Of a stretch of DNA of 64,000 nt, positions 1-8,865 are shown piece after piece. Numbering within the stretch: the first letter of the stretch is position 1; every line of letters starts with the position of its first letter. The notes below the pieces were generated by a model, which was given only the letters and a program-made list of their open reading frames with translations, searched no databases and had not been told where the DNA came from. A program made the translations under genes and the position numbers. Source of the DNA: Sulfurovum sp. (GTDB lineage Bacteria > Campylobacterota > Campylobacteria > Campylobacterales > Sulfurovaceae); NCBI GenBank assembly GCA_030949725.1, contig JAUZSE010000003.1, positions 1-64,000 on the forward strand, read 5' to 3'.

Positions 1-900
1 TCTATACTTTCTTGTAAGCCACCTGCGTGTGATCCGTATTTCCTAAGAGTAAAACCAGCAGCTACTTTATGCCCACCCCCACCAAAGGCTAAAGCCACTT
101 TAGATACATCTACTTTTTTTACTTCGTAAAGAGACACGAATCCCTTCTTCTACTTCCATCGCAAAAAAAGCAATCTCTACAGTCACTAAAGATTTTGCAT
201 AGTCTGCTATCCCATCCATATCTGCTACTGTAGCCCCTGTGGCTTCGATGTCTAAGCGTGTGACGCTCAGTGTTGCGATTTTGGCATTATCATAAAGAGT
301 TAAAGAAGCCAGTGCTCTTTGTAAAATACGCAAGGAAGACAAAGGTCTTCTTTGTGTAAAGTTATACGCTATTGTATCTGGTTTGGCACCCGCTTCAACC
401 AAAGTTTTTGCGACTGAAAATACTTCTTGATTGACATTTGTGCTGGTAAAATACCTTGTATGAGAGAGCAAGGCAGTATAAAAACAGGTTGCAGCATCTG
501 CGTCTATTTTATAGATCTCTTTAAACAATGTAAAAGCAACTTGTGAAGCCGAAGCATACCGTGTATTACTTTCATGATGGCCTATATTTATAATCTCTCT
601 TCCCACAAGATCAAATCCTAAACGGTCTATGCTAGCACAATCACAAGCGATAATAAGACTTTGTTTATAGTCTATATGGTGTTTTATTTTTTTAAAATTC
701 GGAAGAAAATCCAAATACTGAGGCAATGCACTTGAAGCATTCACCACTTCTACTCTTTGATGTAATGCTTTACTCAGTAATGCATAAATACCTAAACTTG
801 TACCCAAGGTATCGGCATCTGGATTGAGATGAGAAAGTATAGTGATAGACTCTGCTTGTTCTATCTTTTCTTTAACTTCTTGATAGGGGAGACTTTGCAT
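1..900 (-). CDS. DHH/DHHA1-family phosphoesterase (NrnA-like), partial, frameshifted
   Basis: Predicted cytoplasmic phosphoesterase of the DHH superfamily, the group that degrades nanoRNA, pAp or cyclic dinucleotides. The N-terminal half shows SHLNPDADTLG near residue 25 and ACDCAS near residue 90. The C-terminal DHHA1 signature AFGGGGHKVAAGF is readable at about 60-100 on the minus strand. The two parts are in different frames: the T run at 114-120 has seven bases and six restore the frame. The gene runs off the left edge of the window. The signature DHH triplet reads GHH (NIGHHESN), so its metal-binding Asp is missing or mis-called. I chose ATG at 900; a TTG at 912 is possible. It lies 4 bp downstream of nadC in the same direction, so is probably co-transcribed. 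The family is clear; the exact substrate is not. Confidence 0.8.
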
Positions 901-904
901 AAAA

Positions 905-1722
905 CTATTCAACCTTCATAGAAAGATCAATCCACTTTGCCTGATGTATCACAGAACCTGAAGAGATAGCATCTACACCTGTTTGGGCTATGGCTGATAT
1001 AGTCTCAAGTGTGACATTGCCACTGGCTTCAAGCAATATATGTGGATACTTAGCATTCCTATAAAGCACTACTTCCTTTGTTTCTTCCAACGACATATTG
1101 TCACACATCACAATATCTGCTCCAGCTTTCATTGCTTTTTCTGCCATTCCCAGACTCTCACATTCTATCTCTACTTTAGAGGTAAATGGTATCTTTTGGC
1201 GTACTTCTTTCATAAAAGCCTCTAAATCATCTATCGTCTGCAAATGTGTATCTTTGAGCATCAAACAGTCATCTAAACCCATACGATGGTTGATACCTCC
1301 CCCACAACGCACAGCATACTTCTCAAAAACCCGCAGCAAGGGTCTGGTTTTTCTTGTATCCAAAAGTTTGACACCCGTACCTTTAATAGCAGCTACATAC
1401 TGCGCAGTGAGCGTAGCAATAGAAGAAGCGTGTAGTACCATATCTAAAATAGACCGTTCAAGAGAAAGTATAGTTTTTGAATCTCCAGAAATAAAAAGTA
1501 GCTTGTCACCTTTCTTGAACCGACTACCATCCTCAACTTCCCACTCCAAAAATAAATCATACATCTTCTCAAATGTTTCGACATATTCCTGCCCTGCAAA
1601 TACCCCATCACTTTTGGCAATGATATAAGCACGTATGGATTTACTCTCACCAATGCGAGAAAAAGATCACCTCTGCCTACATCTTCAGCTACCAATGCTT
1701 TTAAAAATTGTTCTTTTAGCAT
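905..1722 (-). CDS. nadC: Nicotinate-nucleotide pyrophosphorylase (carboxylating), frameshifted
   Basis: Converts quinolinate and PRPP to nicotinate mononucleotide in de novo NAD synthesis. The start MLKEQFLKALVAEDVGRGDLF is in one frame. The rest (RAYIIAKSDGVFAGQEYVE..., LLDTRKTRPLLR, then CGGGINHRMGLDD and the C-terminal barrel with GVDAISSGSVIHQAKWIDLSMKV) is in another. The A run at 1660-1664 has five bases; six would join GDLF to SRIGESKSIRAY and give a normal-length NadC of about 272 residues. The DTRKT and GGGINHR signatures are diagnostic. Its usual partner nadA is 2.4 kb upstream, separated by a restriction-modification gene. Identification is secure; whether the frameshift is real is not. 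Confidence 0.9.
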
Positions 1723-1731
1723 TTGTCTTCC

Positions 1732-4095
1732 TTAGTCAATACAGTCAAAAATATAAATATTTTTTATCATTTTCTCTATATAATTAAAATCAATTTCACC
1801 TTTAGTCAAAGGTAACAAAATTTTTGTTTGTTTTATTCTTCCTTGATTAAATTTTCTTCCATATGAATATCGAAACTGTTCTTTGTTGATTAAAGTTTGA
1901 AAAAACATAGCCCGATAAATATTTAGCTTAAATTGAGGCTTTAAAATTTCCACATGGTCACTTGCAGAAAATTTTTCTTCTTGATAACTACAGTATCCAA
2001 TAGTTGCAGAATCTACTGTTAAAATATTTCCTTCATCAGTAAAATAGTTATAATAATTATCTACAGCATTATTTGTAGCTCTTGTTGTAACATATGGATA
2101 CTTACCCTCACCGTAGTTTTCCAGTACTCTTTTAGGAGTTGTTTTTGAGCCTTTTACAATAAAAATATCTTCTATGCTAAATTCTTTCCATTTTGATGTA
2201 TCAATAGGTTTTAAATCTTTTTTCTTATTTCCAAATAATTCTTGTAACTTTTGATTTTCTAAGATATAAGATATTAAATCATAATTATCTTTTATCTTTG
2301 TTTTAAATATAAGATAGTCTTTAATAGTTGATTTAAAATTATTTAAAGTCATATTTAAATAATTTGTTTCTACATAAGCATAAGCAGACCATTCACTATT
2401 ATAATCAACTTTTTGCAATATAGATTTTCCTTTTTCTATAGTTTTGTCTCTATAATTACTTATCCATTCTTCTTTAATTGTTTCCCATTTATTATTGATG
2501 TCAATTCTTTTATTCTTAGCATTAACGAACCCATCGTCATCCCATAAGGAAAACCAACTTTTAGTATTTATATTATGTGATTTATGTGCTTCAAAAATCA
2601 TAATACACGTATGTGTATTTGCACCTTTAAATAAATCAGATGGCATCACGGTGACAGCTTTCAGAGTATGTTTTTCAAGTATATTTTGTCTAATATCATT
2701 ATCGTTATTTGTACAACTTAGTGGTACAATTGCAATTGCAATACCTCCAACTTCCAAGGAATCTAATAATTTTTTAATAAAATTTAATTCTTTTTCCTCT
2801 AGTTTCTTTTGCGAATATGGTGGATTAATTAAACCAATATTACATTTATAATCATTTAAATTTAGATCTATATTAAAACAATTTTCTTGCATTAAATTAG
2901 CTTTACCATCTCCTCTAATAATCATATTTGAAGCACTTAAGGCATACATATTTGTTTGCGTTTCTATGCCAACTAAATTATTTTTATAAATACTATCTAT
3001 TTCTGATACTGTAGGATCATTTTTTAGCATCATTTCCATCGCAGATATTAGAAAACCCCCTGTCCCCGTGCATATATCTAAAACTTTTGAATTTTTATTG
3101 ACTTCTGCTAATTCACAAAATAATTCTGTTATGTGTGTAGGTGTCAAAACAATGCCTAGTCCTTTACCATCACCACCTGTATATCTTAAAAACTCAGAGT
3201 AAAATTGAGCAATAATGTCTATATTATTTGTTTTTTTTACAAATGGATACACTTTACTTTCTATATCAACTAAAAATTTATGCAAAGAATTATTATCATG
3301 TGATGGGTTTTGATTATCTATCATTCCATCAAGTAAATATGTATGTGTAGTGATAAAATCAAACTCATTTATAAGTGTATTTATTTTACTACTTAATAAA
3401 TTGGATTCATTTAGACTTTCTGTAATTGCTTCTAGTATCCTTTTTGCCAATCTTTGAGGATTGGTAATACTTTTATATTCATTGACGAAATCACCATTGT
3501 CTAGTGCTAACAACAAACAAGCTACTAATAATGGTTTTTCTGCTTCTTTTAATTTAGCTTCATCTCTCATTTCATTATGTAGTTTTTTTGCATATTCTAA
3601 AAGTTGTTTTTGAGTTAAATTTATATTGTCATTATTATGAAATAATTCATAATAATTTTTATAATTCATAAATTGAGAATATTTTTTCGGAAAGTACCTT
3701 TTTTCATTTTTAGACCATTGGAAAAAGGACATTTTTAAGTCTTCTTCTTTCTCTCCACTAATCGCGATAGCTATTACATTAAATTTATTTTTTAGGAATG
3801 AAGCATAATGGAGTACCCCATCAACTGCATATTTTTTAGGATTGTTTTTATTATTGCTTTCATGTTCTTTTGTATTGGCTTTACATTCAATTACGATTAT
3901 TACATCAGAATTATTTTTTCTTATTATAAACTCTGGATATCCAGCCCCATTACCTGATTTACTAGCACGAGATAAAAGTTCTGATATAATTTTACTATCA
4001 CTTTTTTGCTCTTCTATAATTAATTTATTATCATAATAATTTAACCCTGTTAAGATTTCCCTTGTAATTCGTTCTGTTTTTCTTTCATTTACCAT
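1732..4095 (-). CDS. Single-chain restriction-modification enzyme (type IIG/BcgI-like): nuclease, N6-adenine methylase and target-recognition domains
   Basis: 787 residues. The N-terminal 150 look like a PD-(D/E)XK nuclease: YPEFIIRKN, then VIIVIECKA, i.e. D/E...ECK. The middle (about 300-560) is an N6-adenine DNA methylase, with LTPTHITELF, a SAM-binding DICTGTGGFLIS and the catalytic INPPYS. The last 160 residues resemble one half of a HsdS target-recognition domain (KWKEFSIEDIF..., PYVTTRATNN, and a C-terminal KILLPL). All activities thus sit on one chain, as in type IIG or BcgI-like enzymes. The ORF is intact and ends 9 bp from nadC. It separates nadA from nadC, normally neighbours, and is more AT-rich than they are, which suggests horizontal insertion. 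Recognition sequence cannot be read from the protein. Confidence 0.85.
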   Translation of the reverse strand: MVNERKTERITREILTGLNYYDNKLIIEEQKSDSKIISELLSRASKSGNGAGYPEFIIRKNNSDVIIVIECKANTKEHESNNKNNPKKYAVDGVLHYASFLKNKFNVIAIAISGEKEEDLKMSFFQWSKNEKRYFPKKYSQFMNYKNYYELFHNNDNINLTQKQLLEYAKKLHNEMRDEAKLKEAEKPLLVACLLLALDNGDFVNEYKSITNPQRLAKRILEAITESLNESNLLSSKINTLINEFDFITTHTYLLDGMIDNQNPSHDNNSLHKFLVDIESKVYPFVKKTNNIDIIAQFYSEFLRYTGGDGKGLGIVLTPTHITELFCELAEVNKNSKVLDICTGTGGFLISAMEMMLKNDPTVSEIDSIYKNNLVGIETQTNMYALSASNMIIRGDGKANLMQENCFNIDLNLNDYKCNIGLINPPYSQKKLEEKELNFIKKLLDSLEVGGIAIAIVPLSCTNNDNDIRQNILEKHTLKAVTVMPSDLFKGANTHTCIMIFEAHKSHNINTKSWFSLWDDDGFVNAKNKRIDINNKWETIKEEWISNYRDKTIEKGKSILQKVDYNSEWSAYAYVETNYLNMTLNNFKSTIKDYLIFKTKIKDNYDLISYILENQKLQELFGNKKKDLKPIDTSKWKEFSIEDIFIVKGSKTTPKRVLENYGEGKYPYVTTRATNNAVDNYYNYFTDEGNILTVDSATIGYCSYQEEKFSASDHVEILKPQFKLNIYRAMFFQTLINKEQFRYSYGRKFNQGRIKQTKILLPLTKGEIDFNYIEKMIKNIYIFDCID

Positions 4096-4195
4096 AATTT
4101 ATCCTAATAAAATGTAAAAATTTCTAATTATATATTCTACTCATATTCTTTATATTACATTGTAAATATGTCAAATTGTCATATTTACAAAGTTT

Positions 4196-5198
4196 TTATT
4201 TTATCGCCAACATACGTTCCAATGCCATATTAGCATATTTTCTAACCTCGGGATCAACCACTATCTCATTCATAGGTTTTTCATCTTCTATAGACTTCAG
4301 AGTATTATACAAGTCTTCCAAAGTCGTTTCATTCATTGTAGGGCATTCTGGTTTGGTAGAAGAAAGTACATAGGTATTTCCTTTTCTCATTCTGTTGACC
4401 AGATTATATTCTGTACCTATAGCCACTTTTTGTTCAGGGTCTAAGGCATCCACATATTTAATAAGCTGTGAAGTCGAACCTGAAAAATCTGCTACTTTTA
4501 CTACAGATGGATCACATTCTGGGTGTACAGCGATTTTAATATCTGGAAATTTATCACGGTAAAACTCTACATCATCTACAGTAAAAAGTTGATGCACGGA
4601 ACAAAAACCGTTAAAACAAATAATGTCTGCTTCTTTTGGGTCACATTCTTCCCCATCAATCTCCACACCTATGACACAAGACTTCAGTCCCATTTGTATA
4701 GCAAAGTTCTGCCCCAAACATCTATCAGGTACAAAAAGTATCTTTTACCTGTTTCAAGTCCTTTTTCGATGATCTTAAAAGCATTGGATGACGTACAAAC
4801 ATACCCACCCATCTCTCCTACTTTGGCTTTAACTGAAGCATCAGAATTTATGTACGTGATAGGTAATATATTTTCTTTGGCTATGCCCCTATCTACCATA
4901 TACTGCACAGACTCTTCAAAATATGAGCCATCCATCATACGTGCCATGGCACAACAGGCAATTTTTGGCATAAGTACACGCTTGTCTGGATCTAGGATTT
5001 TTACAGACTGCCCCATAAATCCAACACCACAAAAGACTACCCATTCTTTGCCATCAGCTTGACATCTGCGTGCAAGTTCTAGTGAGTCACCCGTAATATC
5101 TGCCATTTCAAATACTTCATCACGCTGATAATAATGCGCAACAACCGTAACATCAAGCTCTTTTTAAGCCTGTTTATTTCAGCTTTAAAATCAATCAT
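4196..5198 (-). CDS. nadA: Quinolinate synthase, two frameshifts
   Basis: Fe-S enzyme that condenses iminoaspartate with dihydroxyacetone phosphate to quinolinate. From ATG at 5198 the protein reads MIDFKAEINRLKK, then (after a missing A in the five-base run 5161-5165) ELDVTVVAHYYQRDEV. It continues through VVFCGVGFMGQSVKIL, and after a second missing base (A run 4733-4737) FFVPDRCLGQNFA, HPECDP and STKPECPTMNET. The three conserved cluster cysteines are visible in GVGF-adjacent CGV, HPEC and KPEC contexts. Length (about 334 residues) is normal for the family. Start is supported by an AGG-like ribosome site just upstream. Both breaks are single-base losses in short homopolymers. Confidence 0.9.
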
Positions 5199-5319
5199 AT
5201 TCTACCTTTCTATTTAAACCATGCTATCATTTGTGGCTATTTTAGCAAAATTTGGTTAAAATTGCACCTAACAAGACTTTAGGGCTCCTCTAGTCTAATT
5301 TAAAACAATGGAATACTCA

Positions 5320-5940
5320 ATGGATTTACTTAACCAAAATATCATACTTTATCTCGCAGCATACCTACTAGCAGGTATCCCATTTGGATACTTACTGGCT
5401 AAAAAGTTTGCTGGTGTAAATATCAAAGAAGAAGGTTCTGGCAATATTGGTGCGACCAATGTACTACGTGTCGTAAAAGAAAAAGACCCAAAACTCGCAA
5501 AAAAATTGGGTGCTATTACGCTCTTTCTCGATGGAATCAAAGGTGTTGTGGTTATAGTCATAGCCATGATGCTCGGTGTTCCAGAAGGTGTACTGTGAAT
5601 CATCGCAGTGCTTGCTGTTGTAGGACACTGCTTTTCTGCATTTTTATTTTTTGAAGGAGGCAAAGGTGTTGCTACAGGTTTTGGCGTATTATTAGTTATG
5701 ATGCCTATCCCTGCACTCATCGCCATAGTGATTTGGTTAGGTGCTGCTAAGGGTCTAAAAATATCTTCCATCTCTTCACTCATAGGACTTGTCGCCTTTA
5801 TCATCGCTTCTTATGTACTTTATCCTGAGGTTCCAGGTATTGGTTCACATGCGCCTATTTGGATTATTGCTTTTATTATTTCTTATAAACATATCCCAAA
5901 TATTATGAGACTTTTTAACAAAGAAGAGGCTAAAGTTTAA
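5320..5940 (+). CDS. plsY: Glycerol-3-phosphate acyltransferase PlsY, internal TGA
   Basis: Inner-membrane acyl-phosphate:glycerol-3-phosphate acyltransferase, the first step of phospholipid synthesis. The three PlsY loops are present: GSGNIGATNVLR, LDGIKG and FEGGKGVATGFG, set among hydrophobic helices. An in-frame TGA at 5596-5598 interrupts the sequence between VPEGVL and IIAVLAVVGHCF, where a Trp (TGG) would fit; the frame continues unbroken to 5940. TGA is used as a normal stop by neighbouring genes, so this is a point mutation or a base-calling error rather than recoding. I prefer ATG 5320 (GGA eight bases upstream) over ATG 5308. folB follows after 3 bp. Confidence 0.85.
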
Positions 5941-5943
5941 AGT

Positions 5944-6270
5944 ATGACTATACATATAGAAGCACTGACCTTTGATGTCATTATTGGTTTACTGGACTTT
6001 GAACGTGATCACACACAATCTGTGATCGTAGATGTTAGTGCAAGTTATGATTATAGTGACAATGCTTTTATAGACTATGCCGATATGGTAACCCTCATAC
6101 AAAATGAACTTAAACTAAAACGATATACCCTTTTGGAAAATGCACTTATAGGTGTCAAAGATGTACTTTATATAGCCTACCCTCAACTCCAAATACTCTC
6201 TTTGAAGATCTCAAAACCCGACATCCTTCCTGAGTGTAATGTTGCACTCAGTCATCTTTGGAAATTCTAA
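5944..6270 (+). CDS. folB: Dihydroneopterin aldolase
   Basis: 108 residues, the usual FolB size. It converts dihydroneopterin to 6-hydroxymethyl-dihydropterin and glycolaldehyde in folate synthesis. The N-terminus IHIEALTFDVIIGLLDFER corresponds to the family start (I.i..L.v...iGv.d.ER), and LLENALIGVKD matches the conserved LLE segment with the substrate-binding Glu. The C-terminal VALSHLW is diverged. It starts 3 bp after plsY, so the two are translationally close. No signal or membrane segment is seen, consistent with a cytosolic enzyme. Confidence 0.85.
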   Translation: MTIHIEALTFDVIIGLLDFERDHTQSVIVDVSASYDYSDNAFIDYADMVTLIQNELKLKRYTLLENALIGVKDVLYIAYPQLQILSLKISKPDILPECNVALSHLWKF

Positions 6271-6300
6271 ACTTAAAAACTTTCATAAACCCTTATTTTA

Positions 6301-6310
6301 TGCTATAATT
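6301..6310 (+). promoter_or_regulatory. Extended -10 promoter for hsrA
   Basis: TGCTATAATT, a consensus extended -10 (TGnTATAAT), lies 38 bp before the hsrA start codon. Campylobacterota sigma-70 promoters commonly rely on an extended -10 without a clear -35, and no good -35 is seen here. Confidence 0.65.
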
Positions 6311-6347
6311 AAGAAATTCTTAACTTTAAACTAAAAGGTTCACTTAT

Positions 6348-7022
6348 ATGAGAATATTAATTATTGAAGAAGATGTAGAACTAGGTAAAGCACTTTCGGA
6401 GAAACTAATTGAAGAAAATTATCAAGCAGATATCGCTGAAAATCTAGGTGATGCAAAGTATTATCTTGATATCAGAAACTATGACCTAGTGCTGCTGTCA
6501 TGACCAGAAAACAACAAAAGTCATATTGATCTTATCTCGACTATTAAAACAGATGCTTATAAAACATCTGTCATCGTTTTTTCTGAACGTTCAGATAAAA
6601 AGAGTGAAATTGAAGCACTCAAATCAGGTGCAGATGATTTTATCAGGAAGCCTCTTGATTATGATATCTTGGTAGTACGTATAGAGGCAAAATTACGTTT
6701 TGGTGTTTCTAATATTATTGAAATTGATGATCTTACTATCAATCCCGAAGAAGAAAAAATTATTTATCAAGGTGAAGAGATAGAACTCAAAGGAAAGCCA
6801 TTTGAGGTACTCACACATCTTGCTATGCACAAAGATCAAATTGTTTCTAAAGAACAACTCCTTGATGCCATTTGGGAAGAACCTGAACTGGTCACTCCTA
6901 ACGTGATTGAAGTTGCCATCAACCAAATACGTCAAAAAATGGACAAGCCTTTAAATATAACTACTATAGAAACAGTCAGAAGACGTGGATATAGATTTTG
7001 TTTTCCTAAGAAGATCTCTTAA
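6348..7022 (+). CDS. hsrA: Orphan response regulator HsrA/CosR type, internal TGA at codon 52
   Basis: OmpR-family transcription factor; its relatives HsrA (Helicobacter) and CosR (Campylobacter) are essential orphan regulators of redox and housekeeping genes that work without phosphorylation. The receiver (1-115) starts MRILIIEEDVELGKAL. The DNA-binding half is nearly invariant: GKPFEVLTHLAMHKDQIVSK, TPNVIEVAINQIRQKMDKP and RRRGYRFCFPK. The phospho-acceptor Asp position reads Ser (DLVLLS), as expected for an atypical receiver. The next codon is TGA (6501-6503), where CosR-like proteins as I recall them have Trp. A stop there would leave only half a receiver, so a base error or read-through is more likely than true loss. 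A terminator follows directly. Confidence 0.85.
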
Positions 7023-7032
7023 CATCTCATTC

Positions 7033-7060
7033 AAAAAGGGGTACAAGACCCCTCTTTTCT
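7033..7060 (+). terminator. Rho-independent terminator after hsrA
   Basis: Stem AGGGGT / ACCCCT with a 5-base loop (7037-7053), preceded by A5 and followed by TCTTTTCTT. It sits 11 bp after the hsrA stop codon. Confidence 0.75.
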
Positions 7061-7073
7061 TATAAAACTACTC

Positions 7074-7079
7074 TATAAT
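7074..7079 (+). promoter_or_regulatory. -10 element for the ferredoxin-ppx unit
   Basis: TATAAT within CTCTATAATA, between the hsrA terminator and the ferredoxin start at 7158. It is the best -10 in the gap; no convincing -35 is visible. Confidence 0.5.
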
Positions 7080-7157
7080 AAAATTATTTCCATATTTAAC
7101 TCAATCATAAGCATTCTTGAGTTATAACTCCTATAAATAATAGACACAGAGGATAAT

Positions 7158-7412
7158 ATGGCATTAGTAATAACAGATGAGTGTATAGCATGTGATGCAT
7201 GTAGAGAAGAGTGCCCCAATGAGGCCATTGAAGAAAATGATCCTATCTATTTTATAGATCCAGATAGATGTACCGAGTGTGTAGGTCATTTTGATGAACC
7301 ACAATGTATCGCTGTATGTCCTGTTGACTGTATTGTTACCGACCCTGACAATGTTGAGAATGTTGAAGAGTTAAAATTCAAATATGATAAACTACAAGAA
7401 GAAGAGTCTTAG
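7158..7412 (+). CDS. YfhL-type 2[4Fe-4S] ferredoxin
   Basis: 84 residues. Two cluster-binding motifs are visible: CIACDACREECP near the N-terminus, and CTECVGHFDEPQCIAVCP further on, whose insert between the second and third cysteine is typical of YfhL/Allochromatium-type ferredoxins. It is a small soluble electron carrier. Its partner is not indicated by the sequence. It is followed after 3 bp by ppx, so the two probably share a transcript. The ribosome site AGAGGA lies just before the ATG. Confidence 0.9.
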   Translation: MALVITDECIACDACREECPNEAIEENDPIYFIDPDRCTECVGHFDEPQCIAVCPVDCIVTDPDNVENVEELKFKYDKLQEEES

Positions 7413-7415
7413 AGT

Positions 7416-8381
7416 ATGGCAAAACGAACTGCCATCATTGATATCGGTTCAAATTCAGCTAGGCTTGTTATTTTTGAAAAAACAAGCCGTTATGGCTTTC
7501 ATCTCGTTTGCGAACAAAAATCAAAAGTACGTATCGGTGAAGGTGCCTATGAAAAAAAAGGGTATCTCCAACCTATTGGTATCAAGAGAGCCTTTCTCAC
7601 ATTAAAATCTTTCGTTCACACCATAGAAAAATTTCAAGTCCATAAAATACTTTGTGTCGCGACTTCTGCATTGAGAGATGCACCAAATGGTAAAATATTT
7701 GTACAATGGATACAAAAAGAATTGGGACTTTCCATTAAGATCATTGATGGTAAAAAAAGAAGCCAAATATGGTGCAATTGCTGCGAGTAACCTACTTCCT
7801 ATCCATGAGGGTATTACGATTGATATAGGTGGTGGATCTTCCGATATGGCTCTCATCCAAAACAATCGTATCGTAGACACCTATTCTCTCAATCTAGGTA
7901 CCGTTAGACTCAAAGAACTTTTTTTTGACAAAGAACTCTCACTCAAAGAGAGTAATACAAAAGCAAAAGCCTATATAAAAAATGAACTGGCAAAGCTTCC
8001 TAAACATTTTAGGCACACTTTAGCCATAGGCATAGGTGGAACTGCAAGAACGCTGAGTAAAGGGATTATGAAACGATCTAAGCACCCTCTGGACAAACTA
8101 CACGCATTTTCTTATAATATTCAAGAACACATAGACTATCTTCATGCTATTCCCCTTTCAAGTGCTAAAAACCTCAAACAGTTTGACCTCAAAAAAAATC
8201 GTTACGACACTATACGAGAGGGTACGCTCATTTTTACGATGATACTCTCCGAAATTTCTGCAAAAGATGTAATTACCTCTTCTGTTGGGGTAAGAGAGGG
8301 TGTATTTTTAGAACAACTCTTACGAGACGATAACTTAAAATTTCCCTCTACAGTAAATCCAAGTGTACATTCCATTCTAGA
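7416..8381 (+). pseudogene. ppx: Exopolyphosphatase / pppGpp phosphohydrolase, N-terminal part, interrupted by an IS
   Basis: N-terminal two thirds of a Ppx/GppA-family enzyme, which hydrolyses polyphosphate or pppGpp. The actin-like ATPase fold signatures are clear: IIDIGSNSARLVIFE at the start, VATSALRDAPNG, and ITIDIGGGSSDMALI. A one-base frameshift lies in the A run 7752-7758 (seven bases; six restore KKEAKYGAIAAS). At 8381 the frame enters an insertion sequence and stops artificially at 8427. The C-terminal domain resumes at 11246. Joining 8381 to 11246 gives SILDRFNPLGDI in frame, about 507 residues in all, the expected length for the family. Confidence 0.88.
8374..8381. repeat. 8-bp target duplication of the outer IS, left copy
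   Basis: ATTCTAGA, repeated at 11238-11245 on the other side of the outer element. Eight to nine bp duplications are typical for Tn5-like members of the IS4 family. Confidence 0.85.
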
Positions 8382-8440
8382 CATACCTTTCTACACAAGT
8401 TCCTCAAAAGAAAAAAGAGTAAAATAGCAAATAAAAAGCC

Positions 8441-8865
8441 ATGGAACATAGATTAAAAACCAGACAGGAAAAATTAGTAGTGGGTGAGATGAATAGTAAA
8501 GTAAATGCAAAGACAGGAATTAACCTTTTAATAAAGACAGAAGGGATGAGCCAAGTACAAGCATCGTATAGATTTTATAACAATGAGAATGTAGAGTTCA
8601 CATCATTAAATAATCCAATTATTAAGCATGGATTAGAAGAGATAGAACGTCAGTGTGATGTGTATCTGTTAAATGCATACGATTGGTCACATCTGGACTA
8701 TAAACATCATCATTCTAAAGAAGGAAGAGTAAACAAGAATAAGAAGAGTGGTCAACAATCAGGCTATGACCACCAATCGTGTCTAGCCATGAGTGATAGA
8801 ACAGGTGAACCAATAGCTCCATTGGCTCAAAATCTTAAAATAGATAAAAATGTACTCTCTACGTA
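8441..8865 (+). pseudogene. Tn5-like IS4-family transposase, N-terminal part
   Basis: N-terminal DNA-binding domain and first catalytic segment of a Tn5-like transposase. SQVQASYRFYNNENV matches the family's AxYRFxDN region, and LLNAYDWSHLDY carries the first catalytic Asp. The true coding sequence ends at the insertion point of the inner element (8865); the apparent extension to 8893 lies inside that element. The partner half is 10321-11176. Joining them after removing one TACGTA gives VLSTYNENIDMNLTHLEE in frame. Confidence 0.88.
8860..8865. repeat. 6-bp target duplication of the inner IS, left copy
   Basis: TACGTA, repeated at 10315-10320 at the other end of the inner element. The motif is palindromic. 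Confidence 0.75.

Noticed and set aside
1098..1628. 176-codon plus-strand ORF opposite nadC
   Set aside because: The minus strand carries unmistakable NadC motifs; the plus-strand frame has none.
5596..6503. UGA recoded as tryptophan in this organism
   Set aside because: TGA is a genuine stop in several tight ATGA overlaps (batB, DUF58, lptE, ankyrin gene, yidD), and Trp is coded by TGG throughout. Two isolated TGAs are better explained by mutation or base error.
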